Shown here piece after piece: positions 10,243-17,728 of a stretch of DNA of 63,220 nt; within the stretch, counting starts at the first letter, position 1; each line of letters begins with the position of its first letter. A program made the position numbers and the translations under genes. The notes under the pieces were generated by a model, which saw only the letters and a program-made list of their open reading frames with translations, ran no database searches and was not told where the DNA came from. The stretch comes from Micavibrio sp. UBA6212. GTDB lineage: Bacteria; Pseudomonadota; Alphaproteobacteria; Micavibrionales; Micavibrionaceae. The stretch spans positions 4,463 through 67,682 of the forward strand of contig DISK01000012.1 in NCBI GenBank assembly GCA_002421905.1, in the 5' to 3' direction.

Positions 10243-11185
10243 CTCCTCCCGCCAACCCATTCAAAGAGAACATCTGCCGGATATTCGCGGGCGTTATACG
10301 CCGGACGCGCAGTTGGGTCGTGTGAGCTGGTTCAGAACCGGCGGCAATGCCGAAGTTTTGTGTAAACCGGACGATATAGAAGACCTGAGAGAATTTGTCA
10401 TGGGCTGTCCGGAGGATGTTCCGGTTACTATTCTGGGCGTTTTGTCCAATGCGATTATTCGTGACGGCGGTGTCTCTGGTGTTGTCATCCGGTTGGGTCG
10501 CGAATTTGCCACTATCTCTCCGGTTGGAAATGATTGTTTGCAAGTCGGGGCCGCTGCTCTGGATGTGAATGTCGCCGAGGCTGCCGCAGCACATGGCATT
10601 GCCGATCTGGAATTTTTATGTGGTGTCCCCGGATCAATCGGAGGGGCGTTGGCCTTGAACGCAGGAGCCTATGGTTCCGAATTAAAAGATGTTCTGGTCA
10701 GTGCCAATTTTATAGATACGAAAGGGAAGACCCACAACGTCACGGCAAGTGACCTGAATATGGGGTATCGCCATTCCGAGATTCCGCAAGGATGGATTGG
10801 AATCAGTGCGGTCATTCAAGGCAGTTCGGGTGATCCGGATAAAATCCGCGCCCATATGACAGATATTCGGGATCAGCGGTCACGAACCCAGCCAATCCGT
10901 TCCCAGACTGGCGGATCAACGTTCAAAAACCCGAAACCGGAAGACATGGCAGAAGCTGGATTGCCGGAAACCACAAAAGCGTGGCAATTGGTTGATATGG
11001 TGGGTGCGCGGGGCTTAATGGTTGGTGGCGCCCAAATGTCCGAACAACATGCCAATTTCATGATTAATACGGGGACGGCAACATCTTCGGATCTTGAAAT
11101 GCTGGGGGAAGAAGTCCGCCGGCGTGTCATGGATCATTGCGGTTATGACCTGAAATGGGAAATTGCCCGTATTGGTAACCCTTGA
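10235..11185 (+). CDS. murB: UDP-N-acetylenolpyruvoylglucosamine reductase MurB
   Basis: MurB is the FAD enzyme that reduces UDP-GlcNAc-enolpyruvate to UDP-MurNAc. The 316-residue product shows the FAD-binding segment around RTGGNAEV and GVLSNAIIRDGG, the GVPGSIGGALALNAGAYGSE stretch that includes the catalytic serine region, and GGSTFKNP near the C-terminus. Its start overlaps the end of murC. A short hairpin (AACCC-TTGA-GGGTT) covers its last codons, but without a T-run. It is the last recognisable gene of the cell-wall cluster here. Confidence 0.95.
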   Translation: MDSSSRQPIQREHLPDIRGRYTPDAQLGRVSWFRTGGNAEVLCKPDDIEDLREFVMGCPEDVPVTILGVLSNAIIRDGGVSGVVIRLGREFATISPVGNDCLQVGAAALDVNVAEAAAAHGIADLEFLCGVPGSIGGALALNAGAYGSELKDVLVSANFIDTKGKTHNVTASDLNMGYRHSEIPQGWIGISAVIQGSSGDPDKIRAHMTDIRDQRSRTQPIRSQTGGSTFKNPKPEDMAEAGLPETTKAWQLVDMVGARGLMVGGAQMSEQHANFMINTGTATSSDLEMLGEEVRRRVMDHCGYDLKWEIARIGNP

Positions 11186-11338
11186 GGGTTATGAGCCCGT
11201 TTCCTTCGCGTGTGCGCCGAATTGCCGCCAATTTTCAATATTTTATTTCACAAGTTTATGATAACCTGATGTCATGAAGCGAAGAAATTCCTTTTGATTC
11301 TCTGATTTGTCCTTTTTTGCCCAGTCTCTGGGGGTTTT

Positions 11339-11740
11339 ATGTCCATTATCAAACAATTTTTAACATATTGCCTGTACCGTTGTGGTTATAAGAAGGCGGG
11401 TGAACCGCTGGAACCAGACACTCGGCCAGAGATACAGCCAGAAATGCCGTTAATCGGTACGAATGGCCCGCTCCTTGCAGATATGCTGGTCCTGCAAAAG
11501 GATGGGCGCACCGTTTTGGTCGTCGATCATGAGTTTGAGGACATTCCTGAATGGGTAGAATGGGATATTTCCCGTAATACCATAGGAATTGTTCAAATGG
11601 GTGGGGCGGTCGCGGAATTAAAAAGCGTGATTCCTCCAGAAAAAGTAGATATGTTCCGGAATGCCAAAAATTTGAATCTGGCGGTTCGGTTCGATGGAAA
11701 ACACGTTGTTCATGGAGTCTATATGGTCGTCCGTGAATAA
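11339..11740 (+). CDS. Small protein of unknown function
   Basis: I do not recognise this 133-residue protein. A GGGGGT just before the ATG is a plausible ribosome site. It has a short hydrophobic N-terminus with cysteines (FLTYCLYRCGYKK), too charged for a clear signal peptide. The rest is a soluble domain with regular strand-like segments (TVLVVDHEF, IGIVQMGG, GVYMVVRE). It heads a run of three small genes with 20 and 13 base gaps, which suggests an operon. These occupy the place where ddl/ftsQ would normally follow murB. Confidence 0.7.
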   Translation: MSIIKQFLTYCLYRCGYKKAGEPLEPDTRPEIQPEMPLIGTNGPLLADMLVLQKDGRTVLVVDHEFEDIPEWVEWDISRNTIGIVQMGGAVAELKSVIPPEKVDMFRNAKNLNLAVRFDGKHVVHGVYMVVRE

Positions 11741-11760
11741 CAAAACGGAGGACTATAGAA

Positions 11761-12003
11761 ATGACTTGTGTAGCATGGGTGTCGGAAAATCCGAAAAATC
11801 TTGAAGAATTGCTGTTGACGGCGGCGTCTGCGCTCAACATCACTGAAGCCAACGGACAAGAGCTTACTCCACAAAATGAATTACCCGAAAATATCCAGTT
11901 GCATATGGCAGGAAGAATTGTTGATCTGCAGGCGACAGGCGATCTTGGTGGGCAATTGGCCAGTAAAATTCCTGCACGCACCGAGGCCAATTTCAAACAT
12001 TAG
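11761..12003 (+). CDS. Small acidic protein of unknown function
   Basis: This is an 80-residue soluble protein with no signal peptide or membrane segment and no motif I recognise. A clear ACGGAGG ribosome site precedes the ATG, which supports it as a real gene despite its size. It lies between two other unknown small genes in the same direction, so it probably shares their transcript. Confidence 0.65.
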   Translation: MTCVAWVSENPKNLEELLLTAASALNITEANGQELTPQNELPENIQLHMAGRIVDLQATGDLGGQLASKIPARTEANFKH

Positions 12004-12016
12004 ATAAAGAAATTCC

Positions 12017-12514
12017 ATGACTGAAAAGAAACGCAATCATGATGCCGCGGCCTTATCCTTTTTAAGAGGGTATATTCCCTCTGTTCTGGCTTTGGAAGAG
12101 GGTGAGGAGCTGTTGGGCGAGATGATCGCAAGATCCGAGAGTGCCGCCGAGTTGCTCAATTATGATCCTGAGCATATTGAGATAGCAACTCAAGGCTTGC
12201 TGGGCAAAGATGTTCTGGGCGGGCTTCATAACCCGACTTCGAATGGTGTTGCGCGTCTGGCCAAAACCTTGAAGCTTGATCCTGAGCTTTATAATACATT
12301 CGTTTCAGCCTTTGCAGCAGGAATCAAAGAAGCCTATGGCAAAGTGGCAGCCGGCGATCAGAATAAAGAACACAACATCGCTGTTCTCGAGGAACTGGTG
12401 AGTAAACATCCCCGTTTGAAGCAGTCATGGGAAGACGCAAAATCCAGTTCATCTCCTGTGAATAGAACACCGGAAAAATCCACTTCCAAAACTCCTGAAA
12501 TGGCTCTGGAATAG
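12017..12514 (+). CDS. Helical protein of unknown function
   Basis: The 165-residue product is predicted soluble and mostly helical, with an acidic first half (EEGEELLGEMIARSE) and a Ser/Thr/Pro-rich C-terminal tail (residues about 140-165) that looks disordered. No enzymatic motif is visible. It starts 13 bases after the preceding small gene and ends 64 bases before htpG. Function is unknown; an operon with the two genes upstream is likely from spacing. Confidence 0.7.
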   Translation: MTEKKRNHDAAALSFLRGYIPSVLALEEGEELLGEMIARSESAAELLNYDPEHIEIATQGLLGKDVLGGLHNPTSNGVARLAKTLKLDPELYNTFVSAFAAGIKEAYGKVAAGDQNKEHNIAVLEELVSKHPRLKQSWEDAKSSSSPVNRTPEKSTSKTPEMALE

Positions 12515-12544
12515 GGATAACCCCTTATTTATACGCCTTACCTC

Positions 12545-12572
12545 TGGACAAAATTCCCGATCTTGTTAAATA
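12545..12572 (+). promoter_or_regulatory. Candidate promoter for htpG
   Basis: TGGACA and TAAATA are separated by 16 bases in the short gap before htpG. Transcription from here would begin almost at the htpG ATG, giving a very short or absent leader. No convincing heat-shock sigma-32 pattern (CTTGAAA-type) was found. This is pattern matching only. Confidence 0.3.
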
Positions 12573-12578
12573 GGTCGT

Positions 12579-14501
12579 ATGACAAACGAACAGAATTCCC
12601 AAAACATGGATTTTGGCGCCGATGTATCGCGCCTGCTGGAAATTGTAACGCATGCCCTGTATTCAAACAGGGATGTGTTCTTGCGCGAATTGATCTCGAA
12701 TGGCGCCGATGCCTGTGACCGGTTGAGATACGATTCAATTTCAAATGCTGATCTGTCGAAGGGACATAAGGGTTTTGAAATTCGCGTCGATGTGAATGCC
12801 CCCGAGCGTCTGGTAATGGTGCAAGATACCGGTATCGGCATGACGCGTGATGAAATGGTCGATCATCTGGGAACCATTGCAAAATCTGGAACCCGCAATT
12901 TGATGGAACAACTGAAACAATCGAATGCGACAGGGGCACCGAACCTGATCGGGCAATTCGGAGTCGGATTTTATTCGGCTTTTATGGTTGCAGATAATGT
13001 AAAAGTTATTTCCCGAAAAGCCGGATCGCAAGAGGTCTGGGCTTGGGAGTCTGATGGTATTTCAGGTTTTTCAATCAACCCCGCCACAGCGGAAGACTCA
13101 GAAAAACTGACCACAACCAGCGGAACTTTGATTACCCTGCATATCAAAGATGATGCCAGCGAGTATTTGCTCGAGGAAAAACTCAAACGTATTATCGTGA
13201 CATATTCAAACCATGTCAGCCTGCCGATTTATGTTGGAACCAACGAAGAAGAACCGATCAATTCGGCGTCTGCCATCTGGATGCGTCCGAAATCTGATAT
13301 CTCACCGGAACAATATCAGGAATTTTTCACAATGGTGTCTGGTTCTATGGGGCTGGATCAACCATCTGTCACAGCGCATTGGCACGCCGAAGGAAAAATA
13401 GAATATACCGCCCTTCTTTATGTGCCAACTCTGCGCCCGTTTGATTTGTATGACCCAAGTCGCCGCCACGCGGTCAGACTCTATGTTCGCCGCATCTATA
13501 TCACGGATGAATGTGAAGGTCTGATGTATCCATGGATGCGCTTTGTGCGGGGCGTGATTGACAGTGAAGATTTGCCACTCAATATCAGCCGCGAAATGCT
13601 TCAACAAAATGCCGTTGTCACCAAAATCAGATCAAGCGTTACCAAAAAATTATTGGGGGATCTTGATAAGCTCTCACGCGAAGATGAAACGGCGTTTAAT
13701 GCGTTCTGGCACCAATTTGGCGCAGTGGTCAAGGAAGGTCTATATGACGCCGTTGAACACCGCGAAGATATTTTCAAAATTGCAAGATTCTTTACCACCG
13801 ATCATCGCGATCATTTGACGTCGCTGGATGGATATATCGAGCGCATGAAAGACGCTCAGGATTTTATCTATTATATCTCCGGTGAAAATGTCGATACCAT
13901 GCGCAATTCCCCGCAAATCGAAGGTCTGAAAAAACGAGGGATTGAAGTCCTGCTGTTCAAAGACACAATTGATGATTTCTGGTTACCCGTTGTGATGGAC
14001 TTCAAGGGCAAAAAATTTGTCTCGGTCACCAAGGGAGCAATTGACCTGTCCCAATTCCCCTTGCCGGAAGACGAGTCATCGGCAAAGAATGATAATTCAG
14101 AGGACAACGGGGCCAATAAAGATCGCGCCAGTTTGATCGCCTATCTGGCCGAACGGTTATCTGACCGGATCTCGAAAGTCCGGATTTCCGACCGTTTGAC
14201 CGATTCCCCAGTTTGTCTGGTTGCAAGTGACAGCGATGCCGATTTGCACATGGCGCGCGTTTTGAAAATTCACCAGAAATATGAAGCCCCGGCAAAGCCT
14301 GTTTTGGAAATCAATCCATCCCACATATTGATTTCCAGATTGGATGCCCTGTCGCAGACAGACAAGGAGTCTGAAAGTCTGGCCGATGCTGCGGAACTGC
14401 TCTATGATCAGGCCCTGATTATTCAAGGCGAGCCAATTAGCGACCCTTCCGGCTTTGCCCGCCGGATGTCGAATATTCTAAGCAAAGGTCTTGCGGCTTA
14501 A
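12579..14501 (+). CDS. htpG: Molecular chaperone HtpG (Hsp90)
   Basis: HtpG is the bacterial Hsp90, a cytosolic ATP-driven dimeric chaperone. The 640-residue length matches the family. The GHKL ATPase motifs are all present near the N-terminus: NGADACDRLR, DTGIGMT and GQFGVGFYSAFMVAD. Middle-domain signatures such as LYVRRIYI and LPLNISREMLQ follow. It starts 64 bases after a small unknown gene, with TAGG close to the ATG. Its stop overlaps the convergent greA stop by four bases. Confidence 0.97.
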   Translation: MTNEQNSQNMDFGADVSRLLEIVTHALYSNRDVFLRELISNGADACDRLRYDSISNADLSKGHKGFEIRVDVNAPERLVMVQDTGIGMTRDEMVDHLGTIAKSGTRNLMEQLKQSNATGAPNLIGQFGVGFYSAFMVADNVKVISRKAGSQEVWAWESDGISGFSINPATAEDSEKLTTTSGTLITLHIKDDASEYLLEEKLKRIIVTYSNHVSLPIYVGTNEEEPINSASAIWMRPKSDISPEQYQEFFTMVSGSMGLDQPSVTAHWHAEGKIEYTALLYVPTLRPFDLYDPSRRHAVRLYVRRIYITDECEGLMYPWMRFVRGVIDSEDLPLNISREMLQQNAVVTKIRSSVTKKLLGDLDKLSREDETAFNAFWHQFGAVVKEGLYDAVEHREDIFKIARFFTTDHRDHLTSLDGYIERMKDAQDFIYYISGENVDTMRNSPQIEGLKKRGIEVLLFKDTIDDFWLPVVMDFKGKKFVSVTKGAIDLSQFPLPEDESSAKNDNSEDNGANKDRASLIAYLAERLSDRISKVRISDRLTDSPVCLVASDSDADLHMARVLKIHQKYEAPAKPVLEINPSHILISRLDALSQTDKESESLADAAELLYDQALIIQGEPISDPSGFARRMSNILSKGLAA

Positions 14502-14971
14502 ATATACGAAACTTGCAAAATTTCGTAAGAGCGGCGGCCTTTCGGGGAGTGAACCTCGACAGAATCGCCGATGGCTTTGCCAATCAGCCCGCGCGCCATC
14601 GGAGCGGTCACAGAAATCTTGCCGTTATCGGCGTCAGATTCATAAGCCCCGACAATCTGGAATTTCAGCTCTTCATCGGTTTCTTCATCGACAATAATCA
14701 CGGTCGCGCCAAATTTGACCACTTCGCCAGAAAGCGAGGTGTGGTCAATAATCTGGGAAGACGAAATGACCGCCTGAAGTTCCTTGATCCGCCCTTCGAT
14801 AAAGCTCTGCCGCTCACGGGCGGCATGATATTCGGCATTCTCGGACAAATCACCATGGGCGCGTGCCTCCGCAATCGCTTCGATTACAGCAGGGCGCTCG
14901 ACAGATTTCAGGTTTTTCAGCTCTTTCTCCAGAGCGTCAAAACCAGCTTGTGTCATCGGGATCTTGTCCAT
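14498..14971 (-). CDS. greA: Transcription elongation factor GreA
   Basis: GreA enters the RNA polymerase secondary channel and stimulates cleavage of backtracked RNA. I start it at 14971 (157 residues, MDKIPMT), the usual GreA start, with a GGAG site nine bases upstream; a longer frame adds 32 residues that overlap a leader hairpin. The N-terminal coiled coil ends in the acidic tip DLSENAEYHAARE, which carries the catalytic acidic pair. The C-terminal FKBP-like domain follows. The leader contains a terminator-like hairpin, described separately. Confidence 0.96.
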   Translation of the reverse strand: MDKIPMTQAGFDALEKELKNLKSVERPAVIEAIAEARAHGDLSENAEYHAARERQSFIEGRIKELQAVISSSQIIDHTSLSGEVVKFGATVIIVDEETDEELKFQIVGAYESDADNGKISVTAPMARGLIGKAIGDSVEVHSPKGRRSYEILQVSYI

Positions 14972-14990
14972 ATGAAAACTCCATATTACT

Positions 14991-15020
14991 AAAAAACGAA
15001 CCCGCCCAGAACCGGGCGGG
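14991..15020 (-). terminator. Terminator-like hairpin in the greA leader
   Basis: Read on the minus strand, CCCGCCC-GGTTCT-GGGCGGG is followed by TTCGTTTTTT, ending about 20 bases before the greA start codon. This is the form of an intrinsic terminator or attenuator placed between the greA promoter and its ribosome site. In E. coli the greA leader is terminated prematurely to give the GraL sRNA and reports on GreA activity. An equivalent role here is inference. Confidence 0.7.
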
Positions 15021-15217
15021 AATAGGGGCAGCCTATAGATTCTGACCATAAAGGTCAAGAAATACAAAAATGTGGTAGTGTCTCAGTTTGAAACACACAA
15101 AGTTTGATAATCCTTAATCACTCACGTAATTTATTTATGAAAAATTAAGATTTATACTTCATAATGCACTCTAAAATTGATATTCTCCTGTTCTATTCAT
15201 AAATGCAGGAGATTGCT

Positions 15218-15490
15218 ATGCCGATATACGCGATTACGTATGACCTTAACAAAGATAAAGACTACCCAAAACTTTGGAAGGAACTAGAACGTCTTAAAGG
15301 ACATAAGGCTGCTAAATCATTTTATCTTTTAAGTCTTAACGATGATTCATCGCAAGTAATTTTGGATCATTTGAAAAAATTCATTGATGAAAATGACACA
15401 ATGATAGTGTTAAAGGCTAAAATAGCAGACATAAAGGCTTATAGGGGTATTCAAGGAACCGCGAACTGGCTTAAAACCAATAGCGACTAA
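15218..15490 (+). CDS. Cas2-like ferredoxin-fold small protein (solo)
   Basis: This 90-residue protein starts at the ATG at 15218, behind an AGGAG site six bases upstream. It begins MPIYAITYDLNK, a first strand ending in YD that matches the Cas2/VapD-type ferredoxin fold, where this aspartate (residue 9 here) is the metal-binding or catalytic residue. Predicted strands and helices continue as in the small Cas2-like proteins found outside CRISPR loci. No CRISPR repeats or other cas genes occur in the window, so an adaptation role is unlikely. It opens an AT-rich patch. Its stop overlaps the stop of the opposing micro-ORF. Confidence 0.55.
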   Translation: MPIYAITYDLNKDKDYPKLWKELERLKGHKAAKSFYLLSLNDDSSQVILDHLKKFIDENDTMIVLKAKIADIKAYRGIQGTANWLKTNSD

Positions 15491-15609
15491 ATGTCATGTT
15501 TAGACATATCCTTCGCTTTTCCAAAACCTATTCCATCGATATGAAATCTGATTCCAAGAATTTTTGCTATGAAATGCAGTAATTCTACTCTTAGTCCATA
15601 TTTAAACAT
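15487..15609 (-). CDS. Micro-ORF of 40 residues, unknown
   Basis: A 40-codon frame reads MFKYGLRVELL at its start and KAKDMSKHDI at its end. TAGGAG lies seven bases before the ATG, a strong ribosome site for so short a frame. The peptide is basic and amphipathic rather than a membrane span. It begins 34 bases after the stop of the 32-residue ORF on the same strand, so both probably share one transcript. Its stop overlaps the convergent Cas2-like stop. It is too short to identify by eye. Confidence 0.5.
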   Translation of the reverse strand: MFKYGLRVELLHFIAKILGIRFHIDGIGFGKAKDMSKHDI

Positions 15610-15643
15610 TTATACTCCTATTGGTTGGCTTGATTTGGAGTAT

Positions 15644-15742
15644 TTATCCCCAAATTAGCCATCCCAACAGTAAACCTACCAAGAACCCTGAAAATGATGT
15701 GAGCATATACGCGATAACATAAGCTGAACGATTGTCTTCCAT
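15644..15742 (-). CDS. 32-residue hydrophobic micro-peptide, type I toxin-like
   Basis: The frame encodes 32 residues: a charged start (MEDNRS), then a continuous hydrophobic stretch through SFSGFLVGLLLGWLIWG to the end, which makes a single membrane span with an aromatic C-terminal cap. A GAGGAG ribosome site stands six bases before the ATG. That same site is complementary to an upstream leader segment and would be hidden in the folded RNA. A tiny membrane peptide behind an SD-occluding leader is the layout of type I toxins (TisB, Ibs and similar), though no family is recognised. An innocuous small membrane protein is equally possible. Confidence 0.55.
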   Translation of the reverse strand: MEDNRSAYVIAYMLTSFSGFLVGLLLGWLIWG

Positions 15743-15745
15743 GAT

Positions 15746-15930
15746 AACTCCTCGATCTAAACTGGTGTCGGGGAGTTGATAAACCTACCAAAAGATAAGG
15801 TCACGTTAGTCTTTGGGACAAGTCCTTGAACATACACTAACGTCTCCCCGACATAGTCGAGGAGTGAACTAACGGTCACAAGCCGCTTTTGGTAGAGGTT
15901 ATCAAGCCCCAAAAGTCTGTTATAGACTTT
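15746..15930 (-). ncRNA. Self-complementary leader RNA that can hide the micro-ORF ribosome site
   Basis: On the minus strand the leader holds these paired segments. A hairpin AAAGTCT/AGACTTT (15930-15912) is at the 5' end. ACTCCTCGA (15865-15857) pairs with the SD segment TCGAGGAGT (15755-15747). TGTCGGGGAG (15853-15844) pairs with CTCCCCGACA (15775-15766). ACGTTAGT (15843-15836) pairs with ACTAACGT (15810-15803). These last three nest into one long hairpin. A fourth pair, 15905-15886 with 15794-15776 (10 + 7 bp), crosses that hairpin and so forms a pseudoknot or a competing fold. All pairings were read directly; the regulatory role is inferred. Confidence 0.65.
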
Positions 15931-15938
15931 CAACCATT

Positions 15939-15967
15939 AGGCTATATGATTTAGATAATTATTTCAA
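15939..15967 (-). promoter_or_regulatory. Candidate promoter of the micro-ORF leader RNA
   Basis: On the minus strand TTGAAA (15967-15962) is followed after 17 bases by TAGCCT (15944-15939). Initiation would fall about 15932, directly before the 5' hairpin of the leader RNA. The -10 is a poor match, although an overlapping TATAGC (15946-15941) is an alternative at 15-base spacing. Confidence 0.35.
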
Positions 15968-16004
15968 CGAATTGATGGAACTTATTTGAATAAGGAATAT
16001 TTGA

Positions 16005-17033
16005 ATGCAGGGGTTACTTACAGGAACATCAGAAAATGTTCTAACGCTTACTAGTGAAGAAGATGCTTGGAAATTTTTAGAAAATCTTCAAAAGGAAGAT
16101 TTTACATTACCCAGAGACATTAGTTTTGGAGATTGGTGCAATTTAACCATTTATCTAAAAGGTGAGAAATGGAGTTCATCAATCACCACTTCTATATTTC
16201 CTGTATTTGAGCAATTACAACAGTCTGTAAATCATGCATACGCAAAAGCTAAATATAGTAAGAAGGTAAAACTCACCAAGGAAGAAAAGGAGCAGCTTGA
16301 GATCATCATAAAAGTATCAGAAGGATCTTCTGATACAGAGACAAAGATTAATTGGACTGCTTTAGGGAAGGCTTGCATAAGCAAAATGACTAATAAACAA
16401 ATATTCTCATTACTAGTAATTATAGCGCTCTTATTCACCGGCACAGTCGCGCATAAGGACCATCTTCAGAACACGAGAGATATTCAAATTATTAAAGAGG
16501 CAAATGAGGATAAAAAAGCTGTCTTGGAATCAATGCAATTTATGAGCGAGCAAGAAACAACTCGTATGACAATGTTAGTTGAGCTTGCTCATAAAAACGA
16601 AATAACAAACGACGCTCTGAAAGATTCCAGCATTCTTCATAAGCAGCTGGTAAAAACATCAACGAAAGCAACAACCTCCAAAGTTAATGGTGTGGAGCTA
16701 ACAAAAGAACAAGCTGAAATTCTTTCAAAATCTCCCAAAACAGAGCCTACACCCAAGCAGATTAATGGGGTTTTTGAAGTGTTAAGTTTGGATTGGAAAT
16801 CGGAACCTCATAAAATTTCATTACGTAGAGTCTCTGACAAGCTAATTATAGCTCCAAGTTTTCAGCTACCATGGCTATCAGAGAATGCTAAGGAAGTAAT
16901 GAAGAATACAGAGTGGAATGAGAGCGGTCCTAAATATTTACAAGCAAAAATAAACGCTCGCTTCTCCAAAGGTAAGGTTGTAGATGCTGAATTGGTTGAC
17001 GTTGATCCAATAGAGCCTGTTAAAAAAGACTAG
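16005..17033 (+). CDS. Single-span membrane protein of unknown function
   Basis: I do not recognise this 342-residue protein. A TAAGGA site precedes the ATG. The first 130 residues are soluble and charged. One membrane span follows (about 132-150, FSLLVIIALLFTGTVAH), then a helical, probably coiled segment and a C-terminal domain of about 130 residues. With no signal peptide and a basic N-terminal side of the span, the C-terminal part is probably periplasmic. Codon use is AT-rich, unlike the flanking htpG and carB, which suggests horizontal acquisition. It is divergent from the micro-ORF unit and may share its promoter region. Confidence 0.7.
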   Translation: MQGLLTGTSENVLTLTSEEDAWKFLENLQKEDFTLPRDISFGDWCNLTIYLKGEKWSSSITTSIFPVFEQLQQSVNHAYAKAKYSKKVKLTKEEKEQLEIIIKVSEGSSDTETKINWTALGKACISKMTNKQIFSLLVIIALLFTGTVAHKDHLQNTRDIQIIKEANEDKKAVLESMQFMSEQETTRMTMLVELAHKNEITNDALKDSSILHKQLVKTSTKATTSKVNGVELTKEQAEILSKSPKTEPTPKQINGVFEVLSLDWKSEPHKISLRRVSDKLIIAPSFQLPWLSENAKEVMKNTEWNESGPKYLQAKINARFSKGKVVDAELVDVDPIEPVKKD

Positions 17034-17299
17034 CTAGCATCTACTAATTCAACTAAATCCTCTAATGCACGTTCAAAATAGTTAAGTTCATATCGGCCTG
17101 ACGGTTAGTACCCCAGCGGAGACACCATACGTTTGTTTTCATATTATCAGAAAGAGAAACAAATAAATCAACGATAATTTGGCTATTCTCTGATTTCAAA
17201 CTGATACACTGCCAAAAATGTTGACATAATAAATATACTATTCTAGTAATTTTACTGTAAAGCCGGAGTACCGGAAGTAGGATTAGGGAGAAATAAAAT

Positions 17300-17671
17300 A
17301 TGAATGCGATAGAAGACTTTCTAAAAGCAGTGAATGTCAGTGCTGAAACAAGTCCTGCCATAGCATCAATTGAGACATCATCTCTTATGTTGAGAATGGC
17401 CATAGGCGACAGAAACAGAGTCGACCAAGTATTCAAAGATTTTCCTATTCTCACAAAGGCATGCGCCGAAGTTCTCCACGGCTCGAAGAGCACGTACACT
17501 TTAAGCGATGTCAGACAGACCCTTGCGAAAAAGGATCTGGGTGCCGAGCAGCTTTATAATGCCATCAAAGGAAGACTCAAGAAAATTGCGGAGGAGTTCG
17601 AATTGCAAAGAACTGCAGAATTTGATCGCAATGGGTCTCAACAATTATTTGGCCGCCAATTATCTCGATAG
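17300..17671 (+). CDS. Small helical protein of unknown function
   Basis: The 123-residue product is helical and soluble with no recognisable motif; the C-terminal half is basic (IKGRLKKIAEEF). AGGGAG lies upstream of the ATG. The 266 bases before it hold no convincing gene, and an opposing 145-codon frame covering 17062-17499 appears to be its shadow. It is the last gene of the AT-rich patch and ends just before the carB terminator. Confidence 0.55.
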   Translation: MNAIEDFLKAVNVSAETSPAIASIETSSLMLRMAIGDRNRVDQVFKDFPILTKACAEVLHGSKSTYTLSDVRQTLAKKDLGAEQLYNAIKGRLKKIAEEFELQRTAEFDRNGSQQLFGRQLSR

Positions 17672-17695
17672 GAAAAATTCCAAAGTAGGACTGAT

Positions 17696-17724
17696 ATCAA
17701 AAAGGCGGGAGAGATCCCGCCTTC
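17696..17724 (-). terminator. Intrinsic terminator of the carA-can-carB operon
   Basis: On the minus strand AAGGCGGGA and TCCCGCCTT form a 9-bp stem around a 3-4-base loop, followed by TTT, a few bases after the carB stop. The plus-strand reading ends in CTTCTTTGTT, so it may also stop transcripts from the small gene at 17300. Confidence 0.85.
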
Positions 17725-17728
17725 TTTG

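Noticed and set aside
15218..15490. CRISPR-Cas adaptation gene cas2
   Set aside because: No cas1, no other cas genes and no regularly spaced direct repeats occur anywhere in the window; only the fold resemblance remains.
15741..15779. Plus-strand 12-codon ORF starting at the ATG at 15741
   Set aside because: It has no ribosome site and lies within the minus-strand leader pairings.
15746..15930. tmRNA half or retron msr-msd RNA
   Set aside because: No tRNA-like acceptor/T-arm, no tag frame and no reverse transcriptase nearby; the pairings are better explained as the leader of the micro-ORF.
17062..17499. 145-codon minus-strand frame
   Set aside because: It overlaps the plus-strand gene at 17300, which has a better ribosome site and composition.
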